Source: Planctomycetota bacterium
Lineage (GTDB): Bacteria > Planctomycetota > Phycisphaerae > UBA1845
Assembly (NCBI GenBank): GCA_024277835.1
Contig: JAJRUK010000399.1
Location: forward strand, 1-23,203
DNA length: 23,203 bases
Reading direction: 5' to 3'
Shown here: one piece after another, positions 16,537-23,203 of the stretch
How the letters are laid out: each line of letters opens with the position of its first letter
How positions within the stretch are numbered: the stretch's first letter is position 1
Translations under genes and position numbers: made by a program
Notes under the pieces: model-generated
The model's input: the letters and a program-made list of their open reading frames with translations, nothing else
Told to the model about the DNA's origin: nothing
Database searches by the model: none

Positions 16537-16725
16537 CTACGATGAGGAACCCGTGGGCAAGCTACTATCGACGTTCGTGAAGATCGTATCGACAGTCGTG
16601 CCCAGCCCGGTAATCGCACCGAGCGCCACGATAATAATCAAGGCCAGCATGACCGCGTACTCTGTTGCGGTCGGTCCGTCTTCGGACTTCAGGAAACTCT
16701 TTGCACGGTTTACAAATGCGTTCAT
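16537..16725 (-). CDS. flp: Flp pilin 1 (type IVb prepilin)
   Basis: This 62-residue prepilin is the likely fibre subunit of the Flp/Tad pilus. A basic leader (MNAFVNRAKSFLKSEDG) is followed by the class motif: cleavage G17/P18, E22 at +5 and Y23. A hydrophobic helix (AVMLALIIIVALGAITGLG) and a short Ser/Thr tail follow. AGGAG precedes the ATG at 16725. The gene lies between the other pilin gene and the prepilin peptidase, on the same strand. Confidence 0.94.
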   Translation of the reverse strand: MNAFVNRAKSFLKSEDGPTATEYAVMLALIIIVALGAITGLGTTVDTIFTNVDSSLPTGSSS

Positions 16726-17058
16726 CTTCGACTCCTCTGCTCATCTTGGCTGACTCTTGGGTCAACCTACACGTCTTCAATGGTCAGTCGGACGCACAGA
16801 TGCGTCCCCCCCACTTCTTTGCGCCGACCTCCTTGAGGGTCATTGCTAAACGAAACGATGCTATCACGCACAACCAGCCAACTCCCGCCGGCGAGCTGCA
16901 CGATCCAGCTAACTAAGTTTTCTCTCCGACGCTACTTGCGTCTTTGGCCAATGGCGGTTGCGGGCAACGCTCTCGCGTCATCTGCTACCTCGCACAACGA
17001 AAAACTACAATACACAAACGAGGCTTGCCAGCGCCGATAACCCGTTGCATCAAAGGTC
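16726..17058. other. Intergenic region between the two pilin genes
   Basis: These 333 bases contain no convincing gene on either strand. A pilin promoter on the minus strand is expected here. TTGACC (about 45 bases before the flp1 ATG) is the only box noticed and it lacks a clear partner. No terminator-like hairpin with a T-run was found after flp2. Confidence 0.45.
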
Positions 17059-17247
17059 TTACGACCCTCCACCCGATGGGACCGTTGAGTTAATGTTCGT
17101 ATATAGTGCATCCATGTGAACGCCGAACGAACTGAGCGCACCGATGGCGGCAATGCAGATCACGGCGATCAATACGGCGTATTCCACCGATGTGGGTCCA
17201 TCCTCGGACCTGAGAATCAGTTTTGTTTTTTGAAAGAAGCAGCTCAT
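17059..17247 (-). CDS. flp: Flp pilin 2 (type IVb prepilin)
   Basis: This 62-residue paralogue of the neighbouring pilin has the same leader pattern (SEDG17/P18) and the E22-Y23 pair, then a hydrophobic helix (AVLIAVICIAAIGALSSFG) and tail SNINSTVPSGGGS-like. It differs from flp1 in most other positions and has extra Cys residues (C3 and one in the helix). It is the first gene of the minus-strand Tad locus. The start at 17247 has GAGGC upstream. It could be a major or minor pilin. Confidence 0.92.
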   Translation of the reverse strand: MSCFFQKTKLILRSEDGPTSVEYAVLIAVICIAAIGALSSFGVHMDALYTNINSTVPSGGGS

Positions 17248-17270
17248 GATCGAGCCTCGCTTTCTTCAGC

Positions 17271-17294
17271 GTCGGCGCACGAAATAGCGCCGAC
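17271..17294. promoter_or_regulatory. Perfect 8-bp inverted repeat upstream of flp2
   Basis: GTCGGCGC (17271-17278) and GCGCCGAC (17287-17294) flank an 8-base spacer, 24-47 bases ahead of the flp2 start and 53 bases before the start of the divergent gene. It could be an operator read as DNA by a dimeric regulator or a leader hairpin in the pilin mRNA. No T-run follows on either strand. Confidence 0.5.
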
Positions 17295-17346
17295 TTAGCC
17301 CACGCGAGACGTCCTCAGATTAGAATGTCCAATACACTCGTGGACG

Positions 17347-18384
17347 ATGCAAGGGAAAAACCGAATCTGCGCGCAATTACGCACCACGGCGAATGCGGGT
17401 GATGATATTGGGACGTCCGAAGCGATCTCAAGCGCGCCAAACCGACCGACGATATCCGTAGTAATGCGCGCGCCCTGGAGAAACTCTGTAATTGAGAGAC
17501 TAGTCCTGGCATCATCCCCGACGGGCGGGTTTGGTTATCGCCCCTCCGCGCCGCCGAGACCGGAACCAACTGGCTTTGGGTGTCTCGCCCTTCGCGCAAG
17601 CGGCCAACATGCCGCACTCGTGGAAAAGTCCCTCAAGCGTCTTGGTCAGCGGCAAGTCGAGACGGGTGCGGTCTTGCTCGATCCACGAACACCGACCGCG
17701 ACATGGGGGACTGCGATCGCAATACTTGCGTGGGCAAGTGGTGATGATCGGTCATACGACAACAACGTTCGCAATGCGCTGACGTACTTGCTTCGCAATG
17801 AGGGAAAAACGTTCGCGTCTAACCCGCACATCTACGGTAACGATACGCAACTGGTCGGTTGGCCTTGGATCGAGGAAACGCATACCTGGTTAGAGCCAAC
17901 CTCCTATGCGCTGCTTGCACTTCGCGCAACGGGGAAGCTGGATCATCCGCGCGCCGCGGAGGCGATCCAAGTGATTTACAATCGCGCCATACCGTCGGGC
18001 GGGTGGAACTACGGCAATGACTTGATGTTCGGGAATGCACTTCGTTCGTTTCCGAGCACGACGGGTATCGTGTTGGCGGCGCTGGCGGGTCGCGAGCGCG
18101 ATGAGACGGCATCGCGTGCGATTGATTATCTTCACGCGGAGTTACCTGAAGTTCGGTCACTGTTTTCGCTTGCGTGGGGCGTGATCGGACTTCGATGCTG
18201 GGATGCGGTTCCGTTGGATGCGGCGAAGTGGATGGAACGAGCGATCTCGGAGGATCGCCCCGCCCCGCCGTCGCCGCTTGAAGATGCGCTGATGCTAATC
18301 GCGGCGGCAGACGAGAATCCGTTCGCCCCACGTTGGAAGAGCGAGCAGGCATCCATCTTTGAAACAGGTGCAACACTTGGGTAA
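17347..18384 (+). CDS. Squalene-cyclase/prenyltransferase-fold protein
   Basis: This 345-residue protein has repeated alpha-toroid motifs of the squalene-cyclase/prenyltransferase superfamily. These are GGFGYRP near residue 60, TATWGTAIAILAWASG, WLEPTSYALLALRATG, IPSGGWNYGND and SFPSTTGIVLAALAG. The DxDD acid motif of squalene-hopene cyclases is not seen, so it is probably a non-catalytic or differently acting relative (other superfamily members bind proteins or peptides). No signal peptide is clear. The first about 40 residues look non-conserved; an ATG at 17464 (MRAPWRNSVIERL) may be the true start. It overlaps the next gene by up to 26 bases, implying coupled expression. Confidence 0.8.
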   Translation: MQGKNRICAQLRTTANAGDDIGTSEAISSAPNRPTISVVMRAPWRNSVIERLVLASSPTGGFGYRPSAPPRPEPTGFGCLALRASGQHAALVEKSLKRLGQRQVETGAVLLDPRTPTATWGTAIAILAWASGDDRSYDNNVRNALTYLLRNEGKTFASNPHIYGNDTQLVGWPWIEETHTWLEPTSYALLALRATGKLDHPRAAEAIQVIYNRAIPSGGWNYGNDLMFGNALRSFPSTTGIVLAALAGRERDETASRAIDYLHAELPEVRSLFSLAWGVIGLRCWDAVPLDAAKWMERAISEDRPAPPSPLEDALMLIAAADENPFAPRWKSEQASIFETGATLG

Positions 18385-19429
18385 AACCAACTTACATCTC
18401 ACTGACTCTGCCGCTGGTGCGACCGGTTGGAACCCGTCGCGGCGCGAACTTCTTGGTGCGGGCGCGGCGGTCGTTGTTGGCGGCGGTCTTGCGACGGGAT
18501 TGCAATTCGCCTCGCGAAACGAACGCGGTTTGCGCGCGGACGTGCTCATCACAAAAGCGGCAGACTACAGCGTCGATATTTCGCAACGCATCTTCGACGG
18601 TTTTGCTGAACTGGGGATCACACGCGGCGAATTGCGAGGCAAATCGATCATCCTTAAACCAAACCTTGTTGAAACCGCGCGAGGGGAAGCGCACATTAAC
18701 ACGAATCCCGCGGTCGTCGTCGCAGCCGCCGAGGCATTTCGGCGGATGGACGTCAAGTCGGTTGTCGTGGCTGAGGGACAAGGGCATCGCCGCGATAGTC
18801 AGATCGTTCTGGACGAATCGGGCATGGGCCGTGCGCTGGTGGAAGCGAAGTTGCCCTTCGTTGATCTCAATCACGACGAGTTCACCAAGACCAACAACGG
18901 CGGGACGTGGTCGAAGCTTGGCCCGCTGTTTCTACCGAACACGATCCTCTCGGCGGATTGGATCGTCTCGCTGCCAAAACTCAAGACGCATCATTGGGCA
19001 GGAGTTACCTGTTCGATGAAAAACTTCTTTGGCGTCATGCCGGGGATCGTCTACGGGTGGCCTAAGAACGTGCTGCACTATGCGGGGATCGCCGAGTCGA
19101 TTCTCGATATCAACGCGACAGTGAAACCCGCGTTTGCGATCGTCGATGCGATCGTTGGGATGGAAGGGGATGGTCCTATCCTCGGGACTCCCAAGAGTGC
19201 AGGGTATCTTGTGATGGGTCGTAATCTTCCCGCGGTCGATGCGACATGCGCGAGATTGATGGACCTGAACCCGCATGGTGTTGGATACCTCAGCGGGGCC
19301 TCGGGACAACTTGGCCCGGTCCGCGAAGTGAACATCGCACAGCGCGGCGAGCCGATTCGATCGCTCGCGACGCGGTTTACGATTCTTGACGAACCCCACC
19401 TCCATGCGGTTGCGGCCCACCGGTCGTGA
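18359..19429 (+). CDS. DUF362 protein with Tat signal
   Basis: This 356-residue protein carries a twin-arginine signal (PSRRELLGAGAAVVVGGGLATG) about 30 residues in, so it is probably exported folded, which suggests a cofactor. The body matches DUF362: ILKPNLVE, NTNPAVVVAAAEAFRR, VVVAEGQGH, SLPKLKTHHWAGVTCSMKNFFGVMPG and AIVDAIVGMEGDGP. No ferredoxin Cys clusters are attached. The function of the family is unknown; Fe-S or redox roles have been suggested. The start is uncertain: TTG at 18359 or GTG at 18368, both inside the 3' end of the preceding gene, so the pair is translationally coupled. Confidence 0.87.
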   Translation: MKQVQHLGKTNLHLTDSAAGATGWNPSRRELLGAGAAVVVGGGLATGLQFASRNERGLRADVLITKAADYSVDISQRIFDGFAELGITRGELRGKSIILKPNLVETARGEAHINTNPAVVVAAAEAFRRMDVKSVVVAEGQGHRRDSQIVLDESGMGRALVEAKLPFVDLNHDEFTKTNNGGTWSKLGPLFLPNTILSADWIVSLPKLKTHHWAGVTCSMKNFFGVMPGIVYGWPKNVLHYAGIAESILDINATVKPAFAIVDAIVGMEGDGPILGTPKSAGYLVMGRNLPAVDATCARLMDLNPHGVGYLSGASGQLGPVREVNIAQRGEPIRSLATRFTILDEPHLHAVAAHRS

Positions 19430-19640
19430 ACTCTCACCAACGACGAACGCCCACACTTGTTGCTGACCCTGGCAGCTACGAGAATATCTTGCGGATCATT
19501 CGCTTTTCAGGGATAAATCTGCCCAAGCCTTCACAATCGGTGTTGGAAATTCCGCCGCTTGCATGATTCCGAAGCGTTTCGGGCATTCAGTAGAAGGCTA
19601 TTGCGTCGATCGAGACGACATCAAACTGAGAGGACCAATC

Positions 19641-20117
19641 ATGATGAACAAGCGGAAATGTTGCTCAATGATCGCGGCCAGAGGCGTGATTGTCGCTCTG
19701 ACGAGTCTTGGGGCCGGGTGCTCGACGTACGTTGCGCCGGTAGAAAATCAAGATGGCGGTGGCGACACGAGCGTCGGAGTTGAGGGAGCCGTCTCGTTTG
19801 CCGCAAACATACAACCGATCTTTACGACGACCTGCGCCGGGTGTCATAGCCCGGGAGGGATCGCGGACATGGCCGGGATCCCTACGTTCTTGCGCGAAGG
19901 TGAGTCCTATGACATGATTGTGAACGTAACAAGCGTGCAGGATGACGGTCTTGTGCTTGTGGTTCCGGGCGATTCCGCGACGAGCCTCTTGTTTCAGAAA
20001 GTGTCGTCTGACTCGCCGCCAGTTGGGAATCGGATGCCACTTTTTGCACCTGTGCTGAGCGACAACGAGATCAAGCTGATTCAGGATTGGATCGATCAGG
20101 GCGCGGAGAACAACTGA
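19641..20117 (+). CDS. Single-heme c-type cytochrome lipoprotein
   Basis: This 158-residue protein has an N-terminal signal with lipobox-like LGAGC (Cys27). The mature domain is a small c-type cytochrome: FAANIQPIFTTTCAGCHSPGG holds the heme site C65xxC68H69. A candidate distal ligand is Met132 in GNRMPLFAP, and the domain ends LSDNEIKLIQDWIDQGA, the planctomycete cytochrome pattern. It should act as a periplasmic electron carrier. ATG at 19641 is preferred (GAGAGG upstream) over an earlier ATG at 19563. It follows the DUF362 gene by 211 bases, which may or may not be one transcript. Confidence 0.88.
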   Translation: MMNKRKCCSMIAARGVIVALTSLGAGCSTYVAPVENQDGGGDTSVGVEGAVSFAANIQPIFTTTCAGCHSPGGIADMAGIPTFLREGESYDMIVNVTSVQDDGLVLVVPGDSATSLLFQKVSSDSPPVGNRMPLFAPVLSDNEIKLIQDWIDQGAENN

Positions 20118-20171
20118 GGACGTTTCGCTCTAAGAACGTGTGTGAGTAGGAGGGGAACGTTCTAAGAAAAG

Positions 20172-20209
20172 CGGCGAGGATCGCGTTGGGCGCGACCCTC
20201 GCCGTCTTT
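20172..20209. terminator. Bidirectional intrinsic terminator
   Basis: CGGCGAGG-A-TCGCG and CGCGA-C-CCTCGCCG (20172-20204) form a 13-bp stem with one mismatch around loop TTGGG. It is followed by TCTTT on the plus strand and, on the minus strand, by CTTTTCTT. It lies between the convergent cytochrome and PDZ genes and can stop both transcripts. Confidence 0.85.
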
Positions 20210-20239
20210 GAAAACTTACTGCCCGAATCTCAGTCGGCG

Positions 20240-21826
20240 TTACTCGTTTTCGCCCATGAGTTTGGAATACTTCTGGTAGAGGGCAGGCTCGCGGTTTTCC
20301 ATGTCGCTTGCGTTATCGAAGAGTTGAACAAGCTCGGAGTCGCCCTTTCGGATTTTCACTTCGATGGTTCCATCAGAGCGCACCTCGAAGGAGTGCTTTG
20401 GTTTGCCCAGTAACTCGAAGCGTTCGATGCCGGGGAACTTGAAATTCTTGGCACCGGGTCGCTGAAGAAACAAGCCCTGCAGACGTTCAAAGTCCTCGCC
20501 GTGCTGGCTGTGAAGGTCGTCCTTCAAGCTGCCAAGCTCTTCCAATGCGAGTTCGTACGCTTCGCGAGCTTCGCCGAGCGTTCCGTCAAGCTCTTCGCGC
20601 CAAAGCATGATATTTTCGTGAATATCCTCGGGGGCGAGCGTAAAGTTAAAGTCGAAGGTTCCATCTTCGACGTCGATGTCCGCGAAGTTAAAGCCATTGG
20701 CATCACCGGCGATACTCTGCAGGAGGTCATACGCCTCTTCATCCGCAGCTTGCAGTTCGTCCTCGTCGGCGTAGGTGTCGGTGGTCTGTTCACCGTCCTG
20801 ATCGACGCGCGTGACTTTGATATCGCCATCACCATGACGCTCGATCGCAACGCTCTCGCCATCGACCGATCTGTTGATCGTGACAACCTTCTCGCCTTCT
20901 TCTTCGGCGATCGCGACAGAACGAGAGCCCATCGTAGGCATGAACATCTTGAGATTTCCCGGCAAGCCTTTCAAGCCTTCAAGATTGCCCAGGTCTTTCA
21001 CTTCCCAGTCACCTTCATCGTTTCTAAGAACGATGTGGCCTCGCACATTGATGCGGTCTTCGATTTCGCCAATTCCTTCGGGACCAAAAGCGAAGGAAGT
21101 CGCAATACCGCCCCGCGACCCGAGCGTCACATCAAAGGCTACCTCTTTGCCATCGCGCATGACGACGACTTCGACGTCGTCACCCGGCGCGCGAGCGCCG
21201 AGTGCTGTTGTCAGCGCTTTGATGCCAGAGACGACAGAGTCGCCGTCGATCTCGACAACAACATCTCCTGCTTTCAGACCTGCCTTGGCGGCTGGTCCAT
21301 CCTCGACAACGCCGCTGATGCGCACGCCGCCATCGTCGTCGCCAGTCGAGGAACCCAGGTTCACGCCGAGAAAGGCCCGTTTTTGGATGCTGGTTAGATT
21401 GCGGGTGAGGACGCGAACCTGTCGCTTCACATCATCATCGCCGGCGCCCGTACCGAGCGCCATTGCAAGCGTAAGAGCCTCGCCGTCACCTGCTTGAACC
21501 CACGAAAGCCCGTCGGCATCATCTGCGCTAATCTGAAACATGGCAGTGCTGACCGCGCCGTCTTCCGGACCACCAGTGGCTTCGATGACGATCTTGTGGC
21601 TGTTGCCGTCCGCGATCCAATTGCCTGTACCGTTGTCCGCTGCCTGAACCATGATCACATGGCCCTCTCCGTCGCCGGTGTGAACGCAACTGACGTCTCC
21701 GCCATCACCTTCACATCTGACGACCACAACTTTTGCCTCCACTACGCCATCCGGTTCGCTGGCGTCTGCGGTAGCGACGTAAAGAGGGACCGAAACAAAT
21801 AACGTTAGAAATAGCCATATCTTCAT
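20240..21826 (-). CDS. Exported PDZ-domain protein
   Basis: This 528-residue acidic protein has a signal peptide (MKIWLFLTLFVSVPLYVATADA). An Asp/Gly-rich N-terminal region follows, then one PDZ domain at about 152-237 (FLGVNLGSST...GVRISGVVEDGPAAKAGLKAGDVVVEIDGDSV...RDGKEVAFDVTLG). PDZ domains bind C-terminal peptides, as in DegS/DegP/RseP. No protease catalytic site was found. The C-terminal half is long, charged and probably helical (AREAYELALEELGSLKDDLHSQHGEDFERLQG). The ATG at 21826 is preferred (GGAG 8 bases upstream); an upstream start at 21913 would add 29 non-signal residues. It is the third gene of the sigma/anti-sigma cassette, 76 bases after it. Confidence 0.85.
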   Translation of the reverse strand: MKIWLFLTLFVSVPLYVATADASEPDGVVEAKVVVVRCEGDGGDVSCVHTGDGEGHVIMVQAADNGTGNWIADGNSHKIVIEATGGPEDGAVSTAMFQISADDADGLSWVQAGDGEALTLAMALGTGAGDDDVKRQVRVLTRNLTSIQKRAFLGVNLGSSTGDDDGGVRISGVVEDGPAAKAGLKAGDVVVEIDGDSVVSGIKALTTALGARAPGDDVEVVVMRDGKEVAFDVTLGSRGGIATSFAFGPEGIGEIEDRINVRGHIVLRNDEGDWEVKDLGNLEGLKGLPGNLKMFMPTMGSRSVAIAEEEGEKVVTINRSVDGESVAIERHGDGDIKVTRVDQDGEQTTDTYADEDELQAADEEAYDLLQSIAGDANGFNFADIDVEDGTFDFNFTLAPEDIHENIMLWREELDGTLGEAREAYELALEELGSLKDDLHSQHGEDFERLQGLFLQRPGAKNFKFPGIERFELLGKPKHSFEVRSDGTIEVKIRKGDSELVQLFDNASDMENREPALYQKYSKLMGENE

Positions 21827-21902
21827 CGTGAGGACTCCATTCTGCTCGCCAGTTTGTGTGTTGAGCGGCTGCGCACAACGCGCGTTCCGCCCTACCGTTT
21901 TT

Positions 21903-22520
21903 CTACATTTCAAGGGACGACTCGCCAGTTCGCTGCTGATTGAGGGGCGTGCGAATTGTGCGAGATCGCTGGACTTCTATCCAATAGACGTTGCCATCGT
22001 CGCCGACCACGCCGATCCACTCGGTGCCGGTACGACGTCGAACCGACGGCTTGTGACCGACCGTCTGCAAAGGCGCATTGTGTTGATTCATTCGTGACGG
22101 AGACAACTGATTGCCGAAGTGTGCTGGCGACTGGAAATCGGGCGTATTCGACACCATTGGGGGCCGTTCGATCGTTGTTAACTCGAACGAGGGTCTGGGG
22201 ATCACCATCGCGAGGACCGCCGCGGCGATCGCGCCGGGGATCAACATCCACGTTCGATTCGGTCGCCGGAATTCAGTTACTGTCGTCGATGTTTCCTGCG
22301 TCGCGATGGCAACCATCTCGTCAACCCCTGTTGCCTGTGCTGCAATATCGGCAAGAGCGACCGATGCGAGTTGGTCCGCGGAGCGATACTCCTCCAACAT
22401 CCGCCGGGCGGACGGATTGCGAATCAGCTCGCGGTCCAGCGCTAGCTGCTCCTGATCGTCGAGCATGCCGTCTAAGCTGCGTATGATCTGTCGTTCGAGT
22501 TTGTCGTTTACATCGGTCAT
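21903..22520 (-). CDS. Anti-sigma factor, single-pass
   Basis: This 205-residue protein has an N-terminal helical region typical of ECF anti-sigma factors (ERQIIRSLDGMLDDQEQLALDRELIRNPSARRMLEEYRSADQL), then one membrane helix (TWMLIPGAIAAAVLAMVIP) and a periplasmic tail with a short conserved-looking end (GVVGDDGNVYWIEVQRS). No HxxxCxxC zinc motif is seen, so it belongs to the non-zinc class. The ATG at 22520 is preferred (GAGGTG upstream); GTG at 22529 is possible. It begins 15 bases after the sigma factor stop. It should bind the sigma factor encoded upstream and hold it at the membrane. Confidence 0.82.
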   Translation of the reverse strand: MTDVNDKLERQIIRSLDGMLDDQEQLALDRELIRNPSARRMLEEYRSADQLASVALADIAAQATGVDEMVAIATQETSTTVTEFRRPNRTWMLIPGAIAAAVLAMVIPRPSFELTTIERPPMVSNTPDFQSPAHFGNQLSPSRMNQHNAPLQTVGHKPSVRRRTGTEWIGVVGDDGNVYWIEVQRSRTIRTPLNQQRTGESSLEM

Positions 22521-22535
22521 GATTCTCACCTCTCG

Positions 22536-23105
22536 CTATGAGAGTTCGTCTTTCAGCGCTTCCCGCAAGAAGCGCCTCGCTCGCACCAATCTTGTCTCGA
22601 CCGTGTCTACTGGAAGTCCCAGTGTTTCGGCAATCTGCTTGTAGCTCCAACCGTTCATGTGCTTTAGAACAAACGGCTCACGATACAGAGCGGGCAACCC
22701 GCGAATCGCGTCGAGCGCTTTTTTGTGACGCTCGCTCGTTGCGTTCTCATCTTCATTTGTCGCCACCTCCGCATTCGCAAACTCGATCGAGGTCGAAGGG
22801 AGCCGCGTGCGACGCCTCGTGATTTCCCTACCGGCGTCGATGGCTGCGTTCTTCGCCAACCGGTATAGTCAAGGCCGCCAACTGGCGCTGTCGCGCAGCT
22901 CGGCGATCCGTCGCCACGCCTGCGTCCACACTTGTTGGCAGACATCGTCAACGCAATCTCTTCTTCCGAGAACGCCGTAGACGACGCCGCGAACCCATCT
23001 GTCGTGCCGCTCGACAAGCTCCCGAAAAGCGTAGCGATCACCGTCGCGTATTGCGTCGATCACTGGCTCTTCCTGGTCAAATTCTGTCGTCGCTGGCATT
23101 GCCAT
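22536..23105 (-). pseudogene. ECF sigma factor gene with in-frame TGA
   Basis: Read through the stop, this 190-codon frame is a complete ECF sigma factor. Region 2 reads DGDRYAFRELVERHDRWVRGVV...DVCQQVWTQAWRRIAELRD. Region 4 reads ALDAIRGLPALYREPFVLKHMNGWSYKQIAETLGLP and VETRLVRARRFLREAL (helix-turn-helix). The in-frame TGA (22869-22871) lies between SWRP and LYRLAKNAAIDAGR, at the position where the family has a conserved Trp (TGG). TGA is a stop in cpaE, the DUF362 gene and the cytochrome gene here, so it is not recoded. A TTG at 22859 could allow a region-4-only product. The start ATG at 23105 has AAGGA five bases upstream. Sequence error is an alternative. Confidence 0.85.
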
Positions 23106-23113
23106 TGGTATCC

Positions 23114-23146
23114 TTAGAGACGCCCGCTCGATGAGTTTCCTGTCAA
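23114..23146 (-). promoter_or_regulatory. Possible promoter of the sigma operon
   Basis: On the minus strand TTGACA (23141-23146) is directly followed by GGAAACT (23134-23140), then by GTCTCTAA at 23114-23121. GGAA...GTC spacing of 15 bases resembles an ECF-type promoter and would imply autoregulation; TTGACA alone fits a sigma-70 -35. The match to either is partial. Confidence 0.3.
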
Positions 23147-23203
23147 TTCAAGTTGCGAATTTGATTATTCGGACGCTGAGCGAGCACACCAGAGGCGAAA
23201 TCC

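Noticed and set aside
20501..21397. A 298-codon plus-strand frame opposite the PDZ gene
   Set aside because: It is antisense to a well-supported exported PDZ protein and lacks any recognisable domain.
22869..22871. TGA read as Trp (recoded genetic code)
   Set aside because: cpaE, the DUF362 gene and the cytochrome gene all end in TGA at sensible C-termini, so TGA is a stop here.

Overview
The window looks like a chromosomal stretch of a planctomycete-like bacterium (Planctomycetota, possibly Phycisphaerae). This is inferred from four things: an EF-G of the spirochaete/planctomycete/mitochondrial EF-G1 type, a single-heme cytochrome lipoprotein with planctomycete-style CxxCH context, a squalene-cyclase-fold protein paired with a Tat-exported DUF362 protein, and a compact ECF sigma/anti-sigma cassette. 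No rRNA, tRNA, CRISPR array, insertion sequence or phage gene was recognised.

Left part (1-4550). A truncated FHA-domain gene runs off the left edge on the minus strand. It is followed by an 8-bp tandem repeat, a MazG-like nucleotide pyrophosphohydrolase, a REP-like palindrome, and an extended-SDR nucleotide-sugar epimerase (minus strand). Three predicted lipoproteins come next. One is on the minus strand and two are on the plus strand; the divergent pair overlaps at its start codons, and the third resembles BamE/SmpA. A 556-base gap before fusA ends in a series of short hairpins.

Middle (4551-17247). fusA (plus strand) ends at a clear intrinsic terminator. The remaining 10.4 kb is one minus-strand Tad/Flp pilus locus. 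In transcription order it has two Flp pilins, the prepilin peptidase CpaA, a TadE pseudopilin, CpaB/RcpC, the secretin CpaC/RcpA, a decayed TadG-like remnant, CpaE/TadZ, the ATPase TadA/CpaF, TadB and TadC. Pilin, peptidase, secretin, motor and platform are all present and intact. The piece that looks broken is a TadG-like gene between cpaC and cpaE. Several GC-rich stem-loops lie between the pilin and early machinery genes and could set differential expression.

Right part (17347-23203). On the plus strand, a squalene/prenyltransferase-fold protein overlaps a DUF362 protein, followed by a c-type cytochrome lipoprotein. A bidirectional terminator separates these from a convergent minus-strand cassette of ECF sigma factor, single-pass anti-sigma factor and exported PDZ protein, an arrangement that suggests an envelope-stress regulon. 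The sigma gene carries an in-frame TGA exactly where the family has a conserved Trp between regions 2 and 4. It is therefore either a fresh pseudogene or a sequence error.

Most genes are ordinary members of known families. The most useful anomalies are the sigma-factor nonsense codon, the TadG-like remnant, the lysine-less Walker A in CpaE, and the structured fusA leader.
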